From positions 124,001-188,000 of the forward strand of contig NZ_ML133566.1 of assembly GCF_003985125.1 (NCBI RefSeq): 64,000 nucleotides of DNA, written 5' to 3'. Each line of letters starts with the position of its first letter. Within the stretch, counting starts at the first letter, position 1. Source of the DNA: Rhizobium phaseoli (GTDB lineage: Bacteria; Pseudomonadota; Alphaproteobacteria; Rhizobiales; Rhizobiaceae). The position numbers and the translations under genes were made by a program. Shown in pieces: positions 53,613-63,280 of the stretch. The notes beneath the pieces are model-generated. The model saw nothing but the letters and a program-made list of their open reading frames with translations. It searched no databases and was not told the origin of the DNA.

Positions 53613-54088
53613 CAGTTGTCTCCCCGCACCATGGTGAAGAAATCGACGCGGGTCGCCGCCGTCTCGTCGGCCTTGCGGCGTTCGGCATCGGCGATCCGTT
53701 CGGTGATCGGCAAAAGCAGCGCCCGTTCGACGAAATCCTTCGTCGCCTCCTCCTGCCAGAGCGCATCGAAGATCGCCGCAAGCCGCGCCTTCTCGCGGTC
53801 GGTGCCGAGCGCCTGCGCATGGCCGACCGAGCCGGAACCGAGCCGGACCGTCGCGCGCGTCACCGTCACCTCGCCAAGATTGAAGGGAGCGCCGCCGCCG
53901 CCGATGCGTCCGCGCACCATCACCAGCCCTGTCTCCGGCCCGCGCACCGGATGCGCCGCAGGCTTTTGCGGCAACGCATTCCAGGCCGCCGAGAGTTCGC
54001 TGCGTTCTGCGCGCGCCAGCAGATCGGCGGCGCGTTTGCGCCCGGATGCCGTCTGTGACGCAGCGTTGTTCCTGTCCGCTGATATCAT
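53612..54088 (-). CDS. phnG: C-P lyase subunit PhnG
   Basis: The protein has 158 residues from ATG at 54088, chosen because GGAGG lies 9 bp upstream; a longer reading begins at 54124. Conserved PEVG-like core TGLVMVRGRIGGGGAPFNLG and GHAQALGTDREKARLAAIFD. It is the first gene of the phn array, transcribed from the divergent promoter it shares with phnF. Confidence 0.92.
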   Translation of the reverse strand: MISADRNNAASQTASGRKRAADLLARAERSELSAAWNALPQKPAAHPVRGPETGLVMVRGRIGGGGAPFNLGEVTVTRATVRLGSGSVGHAQALGTDREKARLAAIFDALWQEEATKDFVERALLLPITERIADAERRKADETAATRVDFFTMVRGDN

Positions 54089-54105
54089 CGCCGCTTCCCT
54101 CCAAA

Positions 54106-54129
54106 TGTCTATTGATATAGACAACTATA
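54106..54129. promoter_or_regulatory. Palindromic site between phnG and phnF, probable PhnF operator
   Basis: Two overlapping inverted repeats: TGTCTAT-N4-ATAGACA (54106-54123) and TATAG-ACAA-CTATA (54116-54129). They sit just upstream of phnG in the phnF-phnG gap and resemble TATAGAC-type sites of PhnF-like GntR regulators. Binding is inferred. Confidence 0.6.
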
Positions 54130-54265
54130 CAAGCTATCCCTAGTCCTAAATCGATGCCGTGACAAGCGTGTGACATTCCGCAGCGCGCGCCTTTTCAGGC
54201 GCGTGGAGAGTGCTGTAATTCCTTGAAATCGATGGAAGGCATGAAATGGCAGGGCAGGGGATGGA

Positions 54266-55003
54266 ATGGCGGGACTGAATCAGGTGCAAAGGCAGACCGG
54301 CGTGGCGCTCTGGCGCCAGATCGCCGACCGGATTCGCGAGGCGATCGGCAACGGCGCCTATGATGAAACCGGAATGGTGCCGCCCGAAACCGTCCTGGCG
54401 CTGCAATTCGGCGTGAACCGGCATACGGTGCGCAGCGCTTTGGCAGCCCTGGCGCAGGAAGGCATCGTCCGGGCGGTGCAAGGTCGCGGCACGCTGATCG
54501 AACGCAAGGAGCGGCTGAATTTCCCGATCACCAGGCGCACGCGTTTTACCGCCGGCATCGGCGACCAGGCGCGCGAGATGCGCAGCCTGCTGCTCGATGA
54601 GGTGACCGAGGAGGCGAGCGCCGAGATCGCCCGCTGGCTGGGCCTGAAGCCGGGCGCACAGGTGATCCGGCTGGAAACGTTGCGCGAGGCCGACAGGCGG
54701 CCAGTGTCAAAGGCGACGAGCTGGTTCCCCTCAGAACGTTTCGCTGGGATCGGCGAAGCCTACCGCAAGCACGAATCGATCACCAAGGCTTTCGCTGAAC
54801 TCGGGCTGGCGGATTATATCAGGGCGACGACTGAGGTGACGGCGGCGCATGCCGACACGGCTGATCTGGCCGATCTCGAACTCACCCCCGGGGCGATCCT
54901 GCTGATCGCCAAGGCGATGAACACCGATCTCGACGGCGTGCCGGTACAATATTCGATCAGCCGGTTCGCGGCCGACCGGGTGCAGTTCACGATCGAAAAT
55001 TGA
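54266..55003 (+). CDS. phnF: Phosphonate regulator PhnF (GntR/HutC family)
   Basis: The protein has 245 residues. The N-terminal GntR winged helix is VLALQFGVNRHTVRSALAAL followed by VQGRGTLIER (about residues 43-78). The C-terminal UbiC transcription regulator-associated domain binds the effector (SRFAADRVQFTIEN at the end). It presumably represses the divergent phn array until phosphonate is present. A hairpin at 55006-55038 ends the gene. Confidence 0.93.
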   Translation: MAGLNQVQRQTGVALWRQIADRIREAIGNGAYDETGMVPPETVLALQFGVNRHTVRSALAALAQEGIVRAVQGRGTLIERKERLNFPITRRTRFTAGIGDQAREMRSLLLDEVTEEASAEIARWLGLKPGAQVIRLETLREADRRPVSKATSWFPSERFAGIGEAYRKHESITKAFAELGLADYIRATTEVTAAHADTADLADLELTPGAILLIAKAMNTDLDGVPVQYSISRFAADRVQFTIEN

Positions 55004-55005
55004 GG

Positions 55006-55038
55006 ACGGCCTCCCCCCGGTGGTGCAGGGAAGGCCGT
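55006..55038. terminator. Hairpin between phnF and gpmA
   Basis: ACGGCCT pairs with AGGCCGT and CCC with GGG around a one-base bulge, between convergent genes. There is only TTAAATT after it, so termination may be weak. Confidence 0.5.
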
Positions 55039-55043
55039 TAAAT

Positions 55044-55679
55044 TCAATGCGCGCCGGACATGTCGCCGAGCACTTCCTTGGAAGCGACGGTGGAATCGGC
55101 GTTCAGCTTGTAGACCATGGGAACGCCGGTGGCGAGGTTGAGGGCGAGCACGCCCTCCTTGGTCAGCTTGTCGAGCACCATGACGAGCGAACGCAGCGAA
55201 TTGCCGTGGGCGGCGACCAGCACTTTTTCGCCACGCAGCACCCGCGGCAGGATTTCGGTGAGGTAATAAGGCCAAACGCGGGCGCCGGTGTCGCGCAGGC
55301 TTTCGCCGCCGGGAGGCGGCACGTCATAGGAGCGGCGCCAGACATGGACCTGTTCCTCGCCCCATTTGGCGCGGGCATCGTCCTTGTTGAGCCCGGAGAG
55401 GTCGCCGTAGTCGCGCTCGTTCAGCGCCTGGTCGCGGATCGTCTGCAGGTCGGGCTGGCCGACCTTGTCGAGGATAAGCTTCAGCGTGTGCTGGGCGCGC
55501 ACGAGGGCAGAGGTATAGGCGACGTCGAATTTGATCCCGTATTCGGCAAGTGCGGCGCCGCCGGCATTGGCCTCCTGGATGCCGAGCTCGGTCAGATCGG
55601 GATCCTTCCAGCCGGTGAAGAGATTCTTCAGGTTCCAGTCGCTCTGGCCGTGGCGAACGAGGACGAGGGTTCCGCTCAT
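55044..55679 (-). CDS. gpmA: 2,3-bisphosphoglycerate-dependent phosphoglycerate mutase
   Basis: GpmA interconverts 2- and 3-phosphoglycerate. The protein has 211 residues from [20 protein letters not shown]. The phosphorylated His is in [10 protein letters not shown] (His9), Glu in [11 protein letters not shown] and the second His in [11 protein letters not shown]. An in-frame TTG directly precedes the ATG. Co-directional with dapB, 20 bp downstream of it. Confidence 0.95.
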   Translation of the reverse strand: MSGTLVLVRHGQSDWNLKNLFTGWKDPDLTELGIQEANAGGAALAEYGIKFDVAYTSALVRAQHTLKLILDKVGQPDLQTIRDQALNERDYGDLSGLNKDDARAKWGEEQVHVWRRSYDVPPPGGESLRDTGARVWPYYLTEILPRVLRGEKVLVAAHGNSLRSLVMVLDKLTKEGVLALNLATGVPMVYKLNADSTVASKEVLGDMSGAH

Positions 55680-55699
55680 CAATATGTCTCCGAATGTCG

Positions 55700-56524
55700 T
55701 TATTGGGAAGAAAGCCCGAGCACGTCGAGCATGGAATAGAGGCCCGGCTTCTTGTCGCGCGCCCAGAGAGCCGCCTTGATGGCGCCGCGCGCGAAGATCG
55801 AGCGGTCGGCCGCACTGTGCGACAGGGTGACGATTTCACCTTCGCCGGCGAAAAGCACCGAATGCTCGCCGATGACGGAGCCGCCGCGCAGCGTCGCAAA
55901 GCCGATGGTGCCGGCTTCGCGGGCTCCGGTATGGCCGTCGCGCACTTTGACCGATTTTGAAGCGAGATCGATGCCGCGCCCCTTGGCCGCTGCCTCGCCG
56001 AGCAGAAGCGCGGTGCCGGAAGGCGCATCCACCTTGTGCTTGTGATGCATTTCGAGGATTTCGATGTCCCAGTCATCAGGGTCGAGCGCCCGTGATGCCT
56101 GTTCGGTAAGCACGCTGAGCAGATTGACCCCGAGGCTCATATTGCCCGATTTGACGATGCGGGCATGCCGGGCGGCGGCCGCGATCCTGGCGTTGTCGTC
56201 TTCCGAACAGCCTGTGGTGCCGACGATGTGGACGATGCGGGCCTGGGCGACGAGGCCCGAGAATTCCACCGTTGCGGCGGGCGAGGTGAAGTCGAGCACG
56301 CCTTCGGCATGCAGGAAGGCATTGAGCGGATCGTCGCCGATGATGACGCCGGTCGGGCCAAGCCCGGCAATCTCGCCTGCATCCTTGCCGACGAAGGGCG
56401 AACCGGTGCGCTCGACGGCGGCGTGCAGCGTCACGCCCTCCATGGAATGGATGAGCCGGATCAGTGTCTGCCCCATGCGCCCTGCCGCGCCAACCACCAC
56501 CAGTTTCATCGCAGCATCGCTCAT
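55700..56524 (-). CDS. dapB: 4-hydroxy-tetrahydrodipicolinate reductase
   Basis: DapB makes tetrahydrodipicolinate for lysine and diaminopimelate synthesis. The protein has 274 residues with NAD(P)-binding [17 protein letters not shown] (about 9-25) and the substrate/catalytic region [18 protein letters not shown] (about 158-175). Second in the run ABC exporter-dapB-gpmA. Confidence 0.96.
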   Translation of the reverse strand: MSDAAMKLVVVGAAGRMGQTLIRLIHSMEGVTLHAAVERTGSPFVGKDAGEIAGLGPTGVIIGDDPLNAFLHAEGVLDFTSPAATVEFSGLVAQARIVHIVGTTGCSEDDNARIAAAARHARIVKSGNMSLGVNLLSVLTEQASRALDPDDWDIEILEMHHKHKVDAPSGTALLLGEAAAKGRGIDLASKSVKVRDGHTGAREAGTIGFATLRGGSVIGEHSVLFAGEGEIVTLSHSAADRSIFARGAIKAALWARDKKPGLYSMLDVLGLSSQ

Positions 56525-56539
56525 CTCGGTCTCACCAGG

Positions 56540-58327
56540 TCAGTTTAGATCGGAGGCCGACGGCCTCTGCAGGTTGTTGAGGCGAGCGTAAAGACCGTCG
56601 CTGACCTTCGCAAGCGTCTCGTGGTTGCCTTCCTCGACGACACGGCCCTGCTGCATGACGACGATCTTGTCGGCGCGCACCACGGTCGAAAGCCGGTGGG
56701 CAATGACGACGACAGTGCGACCGGTCATCGCCTCGTCGAGCGCCTTCTGAACGGCAGCTTCAGATTCGGTGTCCAGCGCCGAGGTCGCCTCGTCGAGAAG
56801 CAGGATCGGCGCATTGCGCACCAGCGCACGGGCGATCGACAGCCGCTGACGCTGGCCGCCCGAAAGCGTCACGCCGTTTTCGCCGACCGGCGTGTCGTAA
56901 CCCTGCGGCTGGGCCGAGATGAAGTCATGCGCATAGGCAAGCCGGGCAGCTTCTTCCACCTCGGCATCGGTCGCTTCCGGCCGGCCGTAGCGGATATTGT
57001 CGCGGATCGTGCCCTCGAACAGGTAGGGCTGTTGCGAGACGTAGGCGAGTTGCTGGCGCAGCGACTTCTTGGTGATGTGGGCAATATCCTGCCCGTCGAT
57101 CAGGATCTGGCCCTCGCGCGGATCGTAGAAACGCGGAATGAGGCTGATGACGGTGGATTTGCCGGCACCCGAGGGGCCGACGAGCGCCGTCGTCTCTCCG
57201 CCTTCGGCGACGAAGCTGACGCCGCTCAGCACGCTTTCATGGCCATAGCCGAAAGAGACGTTGCGGAATTCGATCCGCGCCTGCGTCACCGTCAGCGGCC
57301 CTGCATCCGGCAGGTCGCGCTGGCGTGGCTCCATGTCGAGCAGTTCGTAGATCATCCGCGCATTGACGACGGCGCGCTCCATCTGCACCTGCAGGCGGGC
57401 CAGCCGGCGGGCCGGATCATAAGCCAGCAGCAAGGCGGTGACGAAAGAGAAGAAAGCGCCCGGCGGCACGTTGTAATAGATCGAGCGGTAAGCGGCATAG
57501 GCCAGCACGCTGGCAACCGCAAAGCCCGCAAAGCTCTCCGTCAGCGGCGAGGTGCGTTCTGAAAGCCGGGCAATCCGGTTTGCCCGGTTTTCGGCGCCTT
57601 TGATCAGTTTGTTGACCTTGCTTTCCAGCTCCTCTTCCATCGTGAAGGCTTTCACGATGGCAATGCCCTGGATCGTCTCCTGCATGGCGCCCAGCACGTG
57701 GCTGTTCAGATGCACGGCCTCGCGGGTTGCCGAGCGCAGCCGTTTGGAAACGTAACGCAGCGCATAGAGCAGCGGCGGCGCCATGATGAACACGGCAAGG
57801 CTGAGCAGCGGGTCCTGGAGGACCATCACGCCGATCAGCGAAACGAAGGTCAGGAGGTCGCGCACCGTCGACGTGATCGTCAGGTTGAGCACGTCGCGGA
57901 TACCGCTGACGTTCTGGCTCACCTGCGCGGCGATATGGGCCGAGCGCGCCTCGCTGAAGAAGCCGACCGAAAGTGTCATCAGATGCGCGTAAAGGCGGCG
58001 CTGATATCGCGCGACGATATCGTTGCCGACCTTGGAGAGCGCCACCGCCTGTCCATAGCTCGCAAAGCCGCGCAGCACGAAGGCGACGAAGATCGAAAGA
58101 CAGATGATCCAGACGACGTCGGCGCGGCGATTGGCGAAGGCCTCATCGATGATCGCCCGCATGATCCAGGCCGTGAACGCTGTCGAAAGGGCCACGATGA
58201 TGAGGCAGGCGATCGCGAAGACATAGCCCCAGAGATGGTCGCGGCCGTTTTCAGCGATGATGCGCTTCAGGATGCCGGTGACGGTATCGCTGCTGACGCT
58301 CTGCTTTCTGCTTTCCGCCGCTTCCAA
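56540..58327 (-). CDS. ABC transporter with fused permease and ATPase, MsbA-like
   Basis: The protein has 595 residues: six membrane helices in the first 320 residues, then a nucleotide-binding domain with Walker A VGPSGAGKST (about 384), signature TLSGGQRQRLSIARA near 490 and Walker B LLLDEATSALD near 515. Homodimeric exporter; lipid A flippase or another lipid/drug exporter are both possible. Upstream of dapB by 15 bp. Confidence 0.9.
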   Translation of the reverse strand: MEAAESRKQSVSSDTVTGILKRIIAENGRDHLWGYVFAIACLIIVALSTAFTAWIMRAIIDEAFANRRADVVWIICLSIFVAFVLRGFASYGQAVALSKVGNDIVARYQRRLYAHLMTLSVGFFSEARSAHIAAQVSQNVSGIRDVLNLTITSTVRDLLTFVSLIGVMVLQDPLLSLAVFIMAPPLLYALRYVSKRLRSATREAVHLNSHVLGAMQETIQGIAIVKAFTMEEELESKVNKLIKGAENRANRIARLSERTSPLTESFAGFAVASVLAYAAYRSIYYNVPPGAFFSFVTALLLAYDPARRLARLQVQMERAVVNARMIYELLDMEPRQRDLPDAGPLTVTQARIEFRNVSFGYGHESVLSGVSFVAEGGETTALVGPSGAGKSTVISLIPRFYDPREGQILIDGQDIAHITKKSLRQQLAYVSQQPYLFEGTIRDNIRYGRPEATDAEVEEAARLAYAHDFISAQPQGYDTPVGENGVTLSGGQRQRLSIARALVRNAPILLLDEATSALDTESEAAVQKALDEAMTGRTVVVIAHRLSTVVRADKIVVMQQGRVVEEGNHETLAKVSDGLYARLNNLQRPSASDLN

Positions 58328-58421
58328 TAATGAGCTTTCCTGTCTCGACCAAACGCGGCGCAGGGGCGACGCGTACTTTTGGCGGGTCTATAAAGAGTTG
58401 GGATCGGTTTGGCTAGAGCGC

Positions 58422-58444
58422 CGCGCGTCCGGGTGGGACGCGCG
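58422..58444 (-). terminator. GC-rich hairpin after the ABC exporter start / before glk stop
   Basis: GCGCGTCC (58423-58430) pairs with GGACGCGC (58436-58443) in the 123-bp gap between glk and the exporter gene. No T-run. It may be a small intergenic repeat or a hairpin stabilising the glk transcript. Confidence 0.4.
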
Positions 58445-58450
58445 CCGGGA

Positions 58451-59476
58451 TCAGCGCCGCCAGCGGCGGCCTTCCGTCGACACGCCGAAATTCGCCGGCA
58501 TGCGCGCATAGGAGGAAAGCCCGGCAAGGGCCGCCAGCGGATGCGTCACCACATAGGTCGGGATGGTGCGAAGCAGGGCGGTGTGCGGCGCCTTGTCCTC
58601 GAAAGCCATGCGGAATTCCGGCTTCTTCAGGGCCGGGAGGATCTTCTGCGAGATGCCGCCGGAGAGATAGACGCCGCCACGCGCCATGAACACCATCGCC
58701 ATGTCGCCCGCCACCCGGCCGAGATAGGTGGCAAACAGCGAGACGGTCTCGACGGCGGCCTTGTCGCTGCCGGCAAGCGCGTGCGAGGTGATGTCGGCCG
58801 GATCCTTCATCGTCGGCTGGATGCCGTCGACGATACAGATGGCGTGATAGAGGTTGACGAGGCCGCGCCCGCAGAGGATCTGCTCGGCCGAGACACGCCC
58901 CTCGATCGTCTCGATATGGGGGAAGAGTTGATAGTCGCGCTTGCTGCGCGGTCCAAGATCGACATGGCCGCCTTCGCCGGGGACCGGGATCCAGCTGTGC
59001 TGGGCATGCACGAGGCCGCCGACGCCGAGGCCGGTGCCGGGTCCGAGCACGACGCGCGAGGCGATCATGTCGCCGGTGGCGTCGCCGATGCGCTCGCGGT
59101 TTTCATCCGAGAGGGCGGCGATTGCCAGCGCCTGCGCCTCGAAATCGTTGACGACGAGAACGTCCTCGATGCCGAGGCCCTCGATCATCGTCTTAGGCCG
59201 CACCACCCAGTCGCAGTTGGTCAGGGGGATCTCATCGTCGTTGATCGGGCCGGCGACAGCAAGGATCGCCGAGCGCGGCTGCACCGCTGTTTTGTCGAGC
59301 ACGCCCTTCTGGATCGCTTCGTCGATCGTTGCGAAATCCGCCGTGCGCACGTTCGGAAACTGCTTCGGTTCGGCATAGGCATCGGTCAGGATGGAGAAAC
59401 GGGCATTGGTGCCGCCGATATCGCCGATCAGGATCGGGAAGGGCAGCGGAGCGGTGCTGTGGTTCGGTTTTGGCAT
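58451..59476 (-). CDS. glk: Glucokinase
   Basis: Glk phosphorylates glucose with ATP. The protein has 341 residues, beginning [20 protein letters not shown] with the phosphate-binding loop, then [30 protein letters not shown] and the [15 protein letters not shown] segment. Adenine-binding [17 protein letters not shown] lies near residue 280. Upstream mgsA ends 17 bp before it. Confidence 0.94.
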   Translation of the reverse strand: MPKPNHSTAPLPFPILIGDIGGTNARFSILTDAYAEPKQFPNVRTADFATIDEAIQKGVLDKTAVQPRSAILAVAGPINDDEIPLTNCDWVVRPKTMIEGLGIEDVLVVNDFEAQALAIAALSDENRERIGDATGDMIASRVVLGPGTGLGVGGLVHAQHSWIPVPGEGGHVDLGPRSKRDYQLFPHIETIEGRVSAEQILCGRGLVNLYHAICIVDGIQPTMKDPADITSHALAGSDKAAVETVSLFATYLGRVAGDMAMVFMARGGVYLSGGISQKILPALKKPEFRMAFEDKAPHTALLRTIPTYVVTHPLAALAGLSSYARMPANFGVSTEGRRWRR

Positions 59477-59493
59477 GGCCGGTTCCGTGCTGA

Positions 59494-59874
59494 TCAGGCT
59501 TCGAGAGTGGGAAGGAGCTTTATAGCGGTCGCATGATTGAGCGCCATCGGAATGTCGTAGACGATTGCCAGCCGCATCAGCGCCTTCACATCGACATCAT
59601 GCGGCATCGGCGTCAGCGGGTCGACGAAGAAGATCAAGGCGTCCACCTCGCCGGTCGAAATCAGCGCGCCGATCTGCTGGTCGCCGCCGAGCGGCCCGCT
59701 TTTCAGCCTGGTGACGTCGAGGTCGGGCGCGGCGTCGAGCACGCGACCGCCGGTCGTGCCTGTCGCGACGATCTTCCAGCGGGAGAGAAGGTCTCTGTTG
59801 GCGCGGGCGAAAGCGGCCATATCGTCCTTCTTCTGATCATGCGCAATCAATGCTAGGCATTTGCCGCCGGCCAT
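59494..59874 (-). CDS. mgsA: Methylglyoxal synthase
   Basis: MgsA converts dihydroxyacetone phosphate to methylglyoxal and phosphate, a bypass that relieves sugar phosphate stress. The protein has 126 residues with [11 protein letters not shown] (catalytic His/Asp), [12 protein letters not shown] and the phosphate-binding [14 protein letters not shown]. It sits beside glk, which fits sugar-phosphate control. Confidence 0.93.
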
Positions 59875-59957
59875 CGACCCCTCCGACCTGACAATTCAAT
59901 CGATTTGACCGCTTCTATACCAAGAATTCGCGATTTGAAAGACAGCGCCGATGCTCC

Positions 59958-61061
59958 TCACTGGAGCGCCGGCTTGTCGTTCGGAACCGGGCCGACATCG
60001 GGCAGTTCGCCGTCGTCATCGTCGGTGGCCGGTGCGGCCGCAAGCGCGCTTGCTGCGGAAGGTCCGTTCGCGGCAGACGGTCCGCCCGCGGCCGAAGGTC
60101 CGCCATAGGTAGCGGCCTGCATCGAGGCGACGGAAGCGGCGTCGAGCACGGCGGCACAGGCCTTCGGCAGGTCGGAGACCATCATCTCGCGCGGTGGCTT
60201 CGGCGGCTTGGCGTCGGGTTTTGGCGGCTTCGGTGGCGCCCATGGAGCCGGCGTGAACCACCAGGCAAGCGACTTGTCGCAGCCGTCGCCGGCAGCAACG
60301 GGGGCCTGCGGCGTGCATCCCGCAACGCCTGGCGGGCATTTGAGGCGAATATGGAAATGCGAATCATGACCGTATTCCGGCCGGAGCTTGCCGAGATTGG
60401 TGCGATCGCCCGTCCAGGTGTCGCACATCTTCTTCTTGATCGCCGGGTTGACGAAAATGCGCTCCACCTGGGGATAGCTCGCGGCCAGCATCAAGAGCCG
60501 CGCATGCGATTCCGTCCAGACCCGGGGATCGATCGTCAGAAACTTGTTCTTCTGCAGCATCGAGGTGAAGGGCAGGTCCTCGCGCTCCTCGGCCGTCATG
60601 CGGCGCGCCGGCATCGGCGTCAGCCAGATATCGGCATCGAGGCCGATCTGGTGTGAAGCATGACCGCTGGCCATCGGTCCGCCGCGCGGCTGGGCGATAT
60701 CGCCGACAAGAATGCCCGGCCAGCCGGCGTATTTGGCGGCGTCCTGCGAAAATCGTTCCAGCAGCGCAATGGTTACCGGATTGCCCCAGCGTCGATTGCG
60801 TGAAAGCCGCATCGCCTGCCAGGTCGGTCCGTCGGTCGGCAACGCCACCGCGCCGGTCATGCAGCCCTTGGCATAAAAGCCGATCGGCTGGGCCGGCCCC
60901 TGAGTCGGCAGGCTGACGCCGCCGAACAGCGCCTTGGCACTGCCCGGGCTCGGCGTCTTCTGCTCGGCGCCGACGTCGCCGGCGGCAAGGCTTGCGCCGA
61001 TTGCGCCGGCAAGCGCCAGTTTGCCGAATGTCCTGAAAGCTTGAGCGAAGCCGAATGCCAT
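59958..61061 (-). CDS. mepA: Penicillin-insensitive murein endopeptidase
   Basis: MepA cleaves D-alanyl-meso-DAP cross-links. The protein has 367 residues with an N-terminal signal (KLALAGAIGASLAAGDVGAE). Metal ligands are in GHASHQIGLDADIWL (about 132) and GHDSHFHIRLKC (about 225). Unlike E. coli MepA (274 residues), it has a C-terminal extension with PKPPKPDAKPPKPP and three GPSAA repeats. Confidence 0.92.
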   Translation of the reverse strand: MAFGFAQAFRTFGKLALAGAIGASLAAGDVGAEQKTPSPGSAKALFGGVSLPTQGPAQPIGFYAKGCMTGAVALPTDGPTWQAMRLSRNRRWGNPVTIALLERFSQDAAKYAGWPGILVGDIAQPRGGPMASGHASHQIGLDADIWLTPMPARRMTAEEREDLPFTSMLQKNKFLTIDPRVWTESHARLLMLAASYPQVERIFVNPAIKKKMCDTWTGDRTNLGKLRPEYGHDSHFHIRLKCPPGVAGCTPQAPVAAGDGCDKSLAWWFTPAPWAPPKPPKPDAKPPKPPREMMVSDLPKACAAVLDAASVASMQAATYGGPSAAGGPSAANGPSAASALAAAPATDDDDGELPDVGPVPNDKPALQ

Positions 61062-61297
61062 GCTGTTCCCTTGAGAAGTGATTTGTCCGCGAATCTAACG
61101 TGAAAAGTGATTTTGGTGAATCGATGATTTGCAGGGCGGGCGGCGGTGACGGATCGCAGCAGCGGCGCAACCCCTGCGAGATCTGACGTCAGCCGATGGG
61201 GTCAAAATTTCGCGAGTCCGGCAAAAACCAAACTCTGTCCTGTTTTTCGCCCGCATTTTTCGTATTGTCGAACCATCAATATCAAGGGGAAGCGTGA

Positions 61298-63130
61298 ATG
61301 GCGGTTGTGTGGTCGAAGATCGGTCTGTTTCTGTCGCTTGCAGGCGCACTGGCGCCAATGACGGCTGCGGGGCAGGACCAATCCTTTCAGATTGGAAGCT
61401 CGGTCATCAGCGAGATGAAGTACAAACCGGGCTTTACGCATTTCGACTACGTCAATCCCGCTGCCCCGAAAGGGGGCGACCTGCGTCTTTCCGCCAGCGG
61501 CGCCTTCGACACCTTCAACCCGCTGCTCGCGAAAGGCCAGACAGCGGTAGGCCTGTCGCTTGTTTACGACACGCTGATGAAGCCGGCCGATGACGAACTC
61601 CTCGTCTCATACGGCCTGCTGGCCGAGGGCCTCTCGTACCCCGCTGACGTCTCCAGCGCGACCTTTCGCCTGCGCAAGGAAGCGAAATGGGCGGACGGTC
61701 AGCCGGTAACGCCTGAAGATGTTGTCTTCAGCCTGGACAAAACCAAGGAACTCAATCCTCTCACGGCGAATTATTACGCCCACGTGGTCAAGGCCGAAAA
61801 GACCGGCGAACGTGATGTCACGTTCACCTTCGACGAGAAGAACAATCGCGAATTGCCCAATATTTTAGGTCAGCTGGTGGTCGTTCCGAAGCATTGGTGG
61901 GAAGCGCCTGGAGCCGATGGTAAGCCGCGCGACATTACCAAGACGACGCTGGAGCCCGTGATGGGTTCGGGGCCTTATAAGATTGCTTCCTTCTCCCCCG
62001 GCGCGACGATCCGTTATGAACTGCGTGACGACTATTGGGGCAAGGATCTCAATGTGAATGTCGGCCAGAACAATTTCCGCAACGTCATCTACACCTATTT
62101 CGGCGATCGGGACGTCGAGTTCGAAGCGTTTCGCGCCGGCAACAGCGATTACTGGCAGGAAACGACTGCCGCCCGCTGGGCAACCGGCTATGATTTCCCC
62201 GCGGTGAAGGAAGGAAGGGTCAAGAAGGAAGAGGTCAAAAATCCGCTGCGCTCCACCGGCATCCTGCAGGCGCTCGTGCCCAACATGCGGCGCGATCTGT
62301 TCAAAGACATCAGGGTCCGCGAGGCGCTGAATTACGGTTTCGATTTCGAAGAGTTGAACCGCACCGTTGCCTTCAACAGCTACAAGCGGATCGACAGTTA
62401 TTTCTGGAACACCGACCTTGCCTCTTCCGGCCTACCCCAAGGACGGGAGCTCGAAATACTGCAGGGGCTGAAGGACAAGGTTCCGCCGGAGATCTTCACG
62501 ACCCCTTATACAAATCCGGTTGGCGGCGATCCGCAGAAAAGCCGCGACAACCTCCGCAAGGCGATTGCGCTGCTGAAGGAAGCCGGCTGGGAGATCAAGA
62601 ACAACCGGATGGTTAATACGAAGACCGGCCAGCCGATGAGTTTCGAGATCCTGTTGTCGAGCCCGATGTTGGAGCGCTGGGCGGTGCCTTACGCCAATAA
62701 CCTCAAGAAAATCGGCATAGATGCGCGCGTGCGCACGGTCGACGCCTCGCAGGCCGTCAATCGCGAGCGCAGCTTCGATTACGACATGATCTGGAATGTC
62801 TGGGCGGAGACGATGAATCCAGGCAATGAGCAAGCCGATTACTGGGGATCAGGTTCGGCCAACCAGCAAGGCTCTCGCAATTATGCCGGCATCGTCAACC
62901 CGGCGGTCGACGAGCTTATTCGCATGATCATCTTCGCGCCCAACCGCGATGAACAGGTTGCGGCGATCAAGGCCATGGACCGGGTCCTGCTGGCAAATCA
63001 TTATGTGATCCCGCTGTTTTACCGCGATACCTATAACATCGCCTATTGGAACACCGTCACGCGGCCGGCCGAGTATCCGGCTTATGGCCTTGGCTTCCCG
63101 GATGCCTGGTGGTCTACTTCGGCAAAATGA
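61298..63130 (+). CDS. yejA: Peptide ABC transporter substrate-binding protein, YejA-like
   Basis: The protein has 610 residues from ATG at 61298 (AAGGGGA upstream). Signal peptide SLAGALAPMTAAGQ, then the family 5 solute-binding fold: FTHFDYVNPAAPKGGDLRLS, DTFNPLL and FRLRKEAKWADGQPVTPEDV. YejA-type proteins bind oligopeptides such as microcin C. First gene of a yej operon whose second gene starts 150 bp later. Confidence 0.92.
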   Translation: MAVVWSKIGLFLSLAGALAPMTAAGQDQSFQIGSSVISEMKYKPGFTHFDYVNPAAPKGGDLRLSASGAFDTFNPLLAKGQTAVGLSLVYDTLMKPADDELLVSYGLLAEGLSYPADVSSATFRLRKEAKWADGQPVTPEDVVFSLDKTKELNPLTANYYAHVVKAEKTGERDVTFTFDEKNNRELPNILGQLVVVPKHWWEAPGADGKPRDITKTTLEPVMGSGPYKIASFSPGATIRYELRDDYWGKDLNVNVGQNNFRNVIYTYFGDRDVEFEAFRAGNSDYWQETTAARWATGYDFPAVKEGRVKKEEVKNPLRSTGILQALVPNMRRDLFKDIRVREALNYGFDFEELNRTVAFNSYKRIDSYFWNTDLASSGLPQGRELEILQGLKDKVPPEIFTTPYTNPVGGDPQKSRDNLRKAIALLKEAGWEIKNNRMVNTKTGQPMSFEILLSSPMLERWAVPYANNLKKIGIDARVRTVDASQAVNRERSFDYDMIWNVWAETMNPGNEQADYWGSGSANQQGSRNYAGIVNPAVDELIRMIIFAPNRDEQVAAIKAMDRVLLANHYVIPLFYRDTYNIAYWNTVTRPAEYPAYGLGFPDAWWSTSAK

Positions 63131-63280
63131 GCGGGCTTGCAATGCAGGGGCTCTGGGCTCCAAATGGCACGAGCGAATCACGACAAGCCGGCGGGGCCGG
63201 CAAGGGAAGGCTGGCGGATTGAGTGGAATTGGACTGAACGGCGTGCAGACAGGAAAAACATTCCCGGAGGCTGAAGGCTG

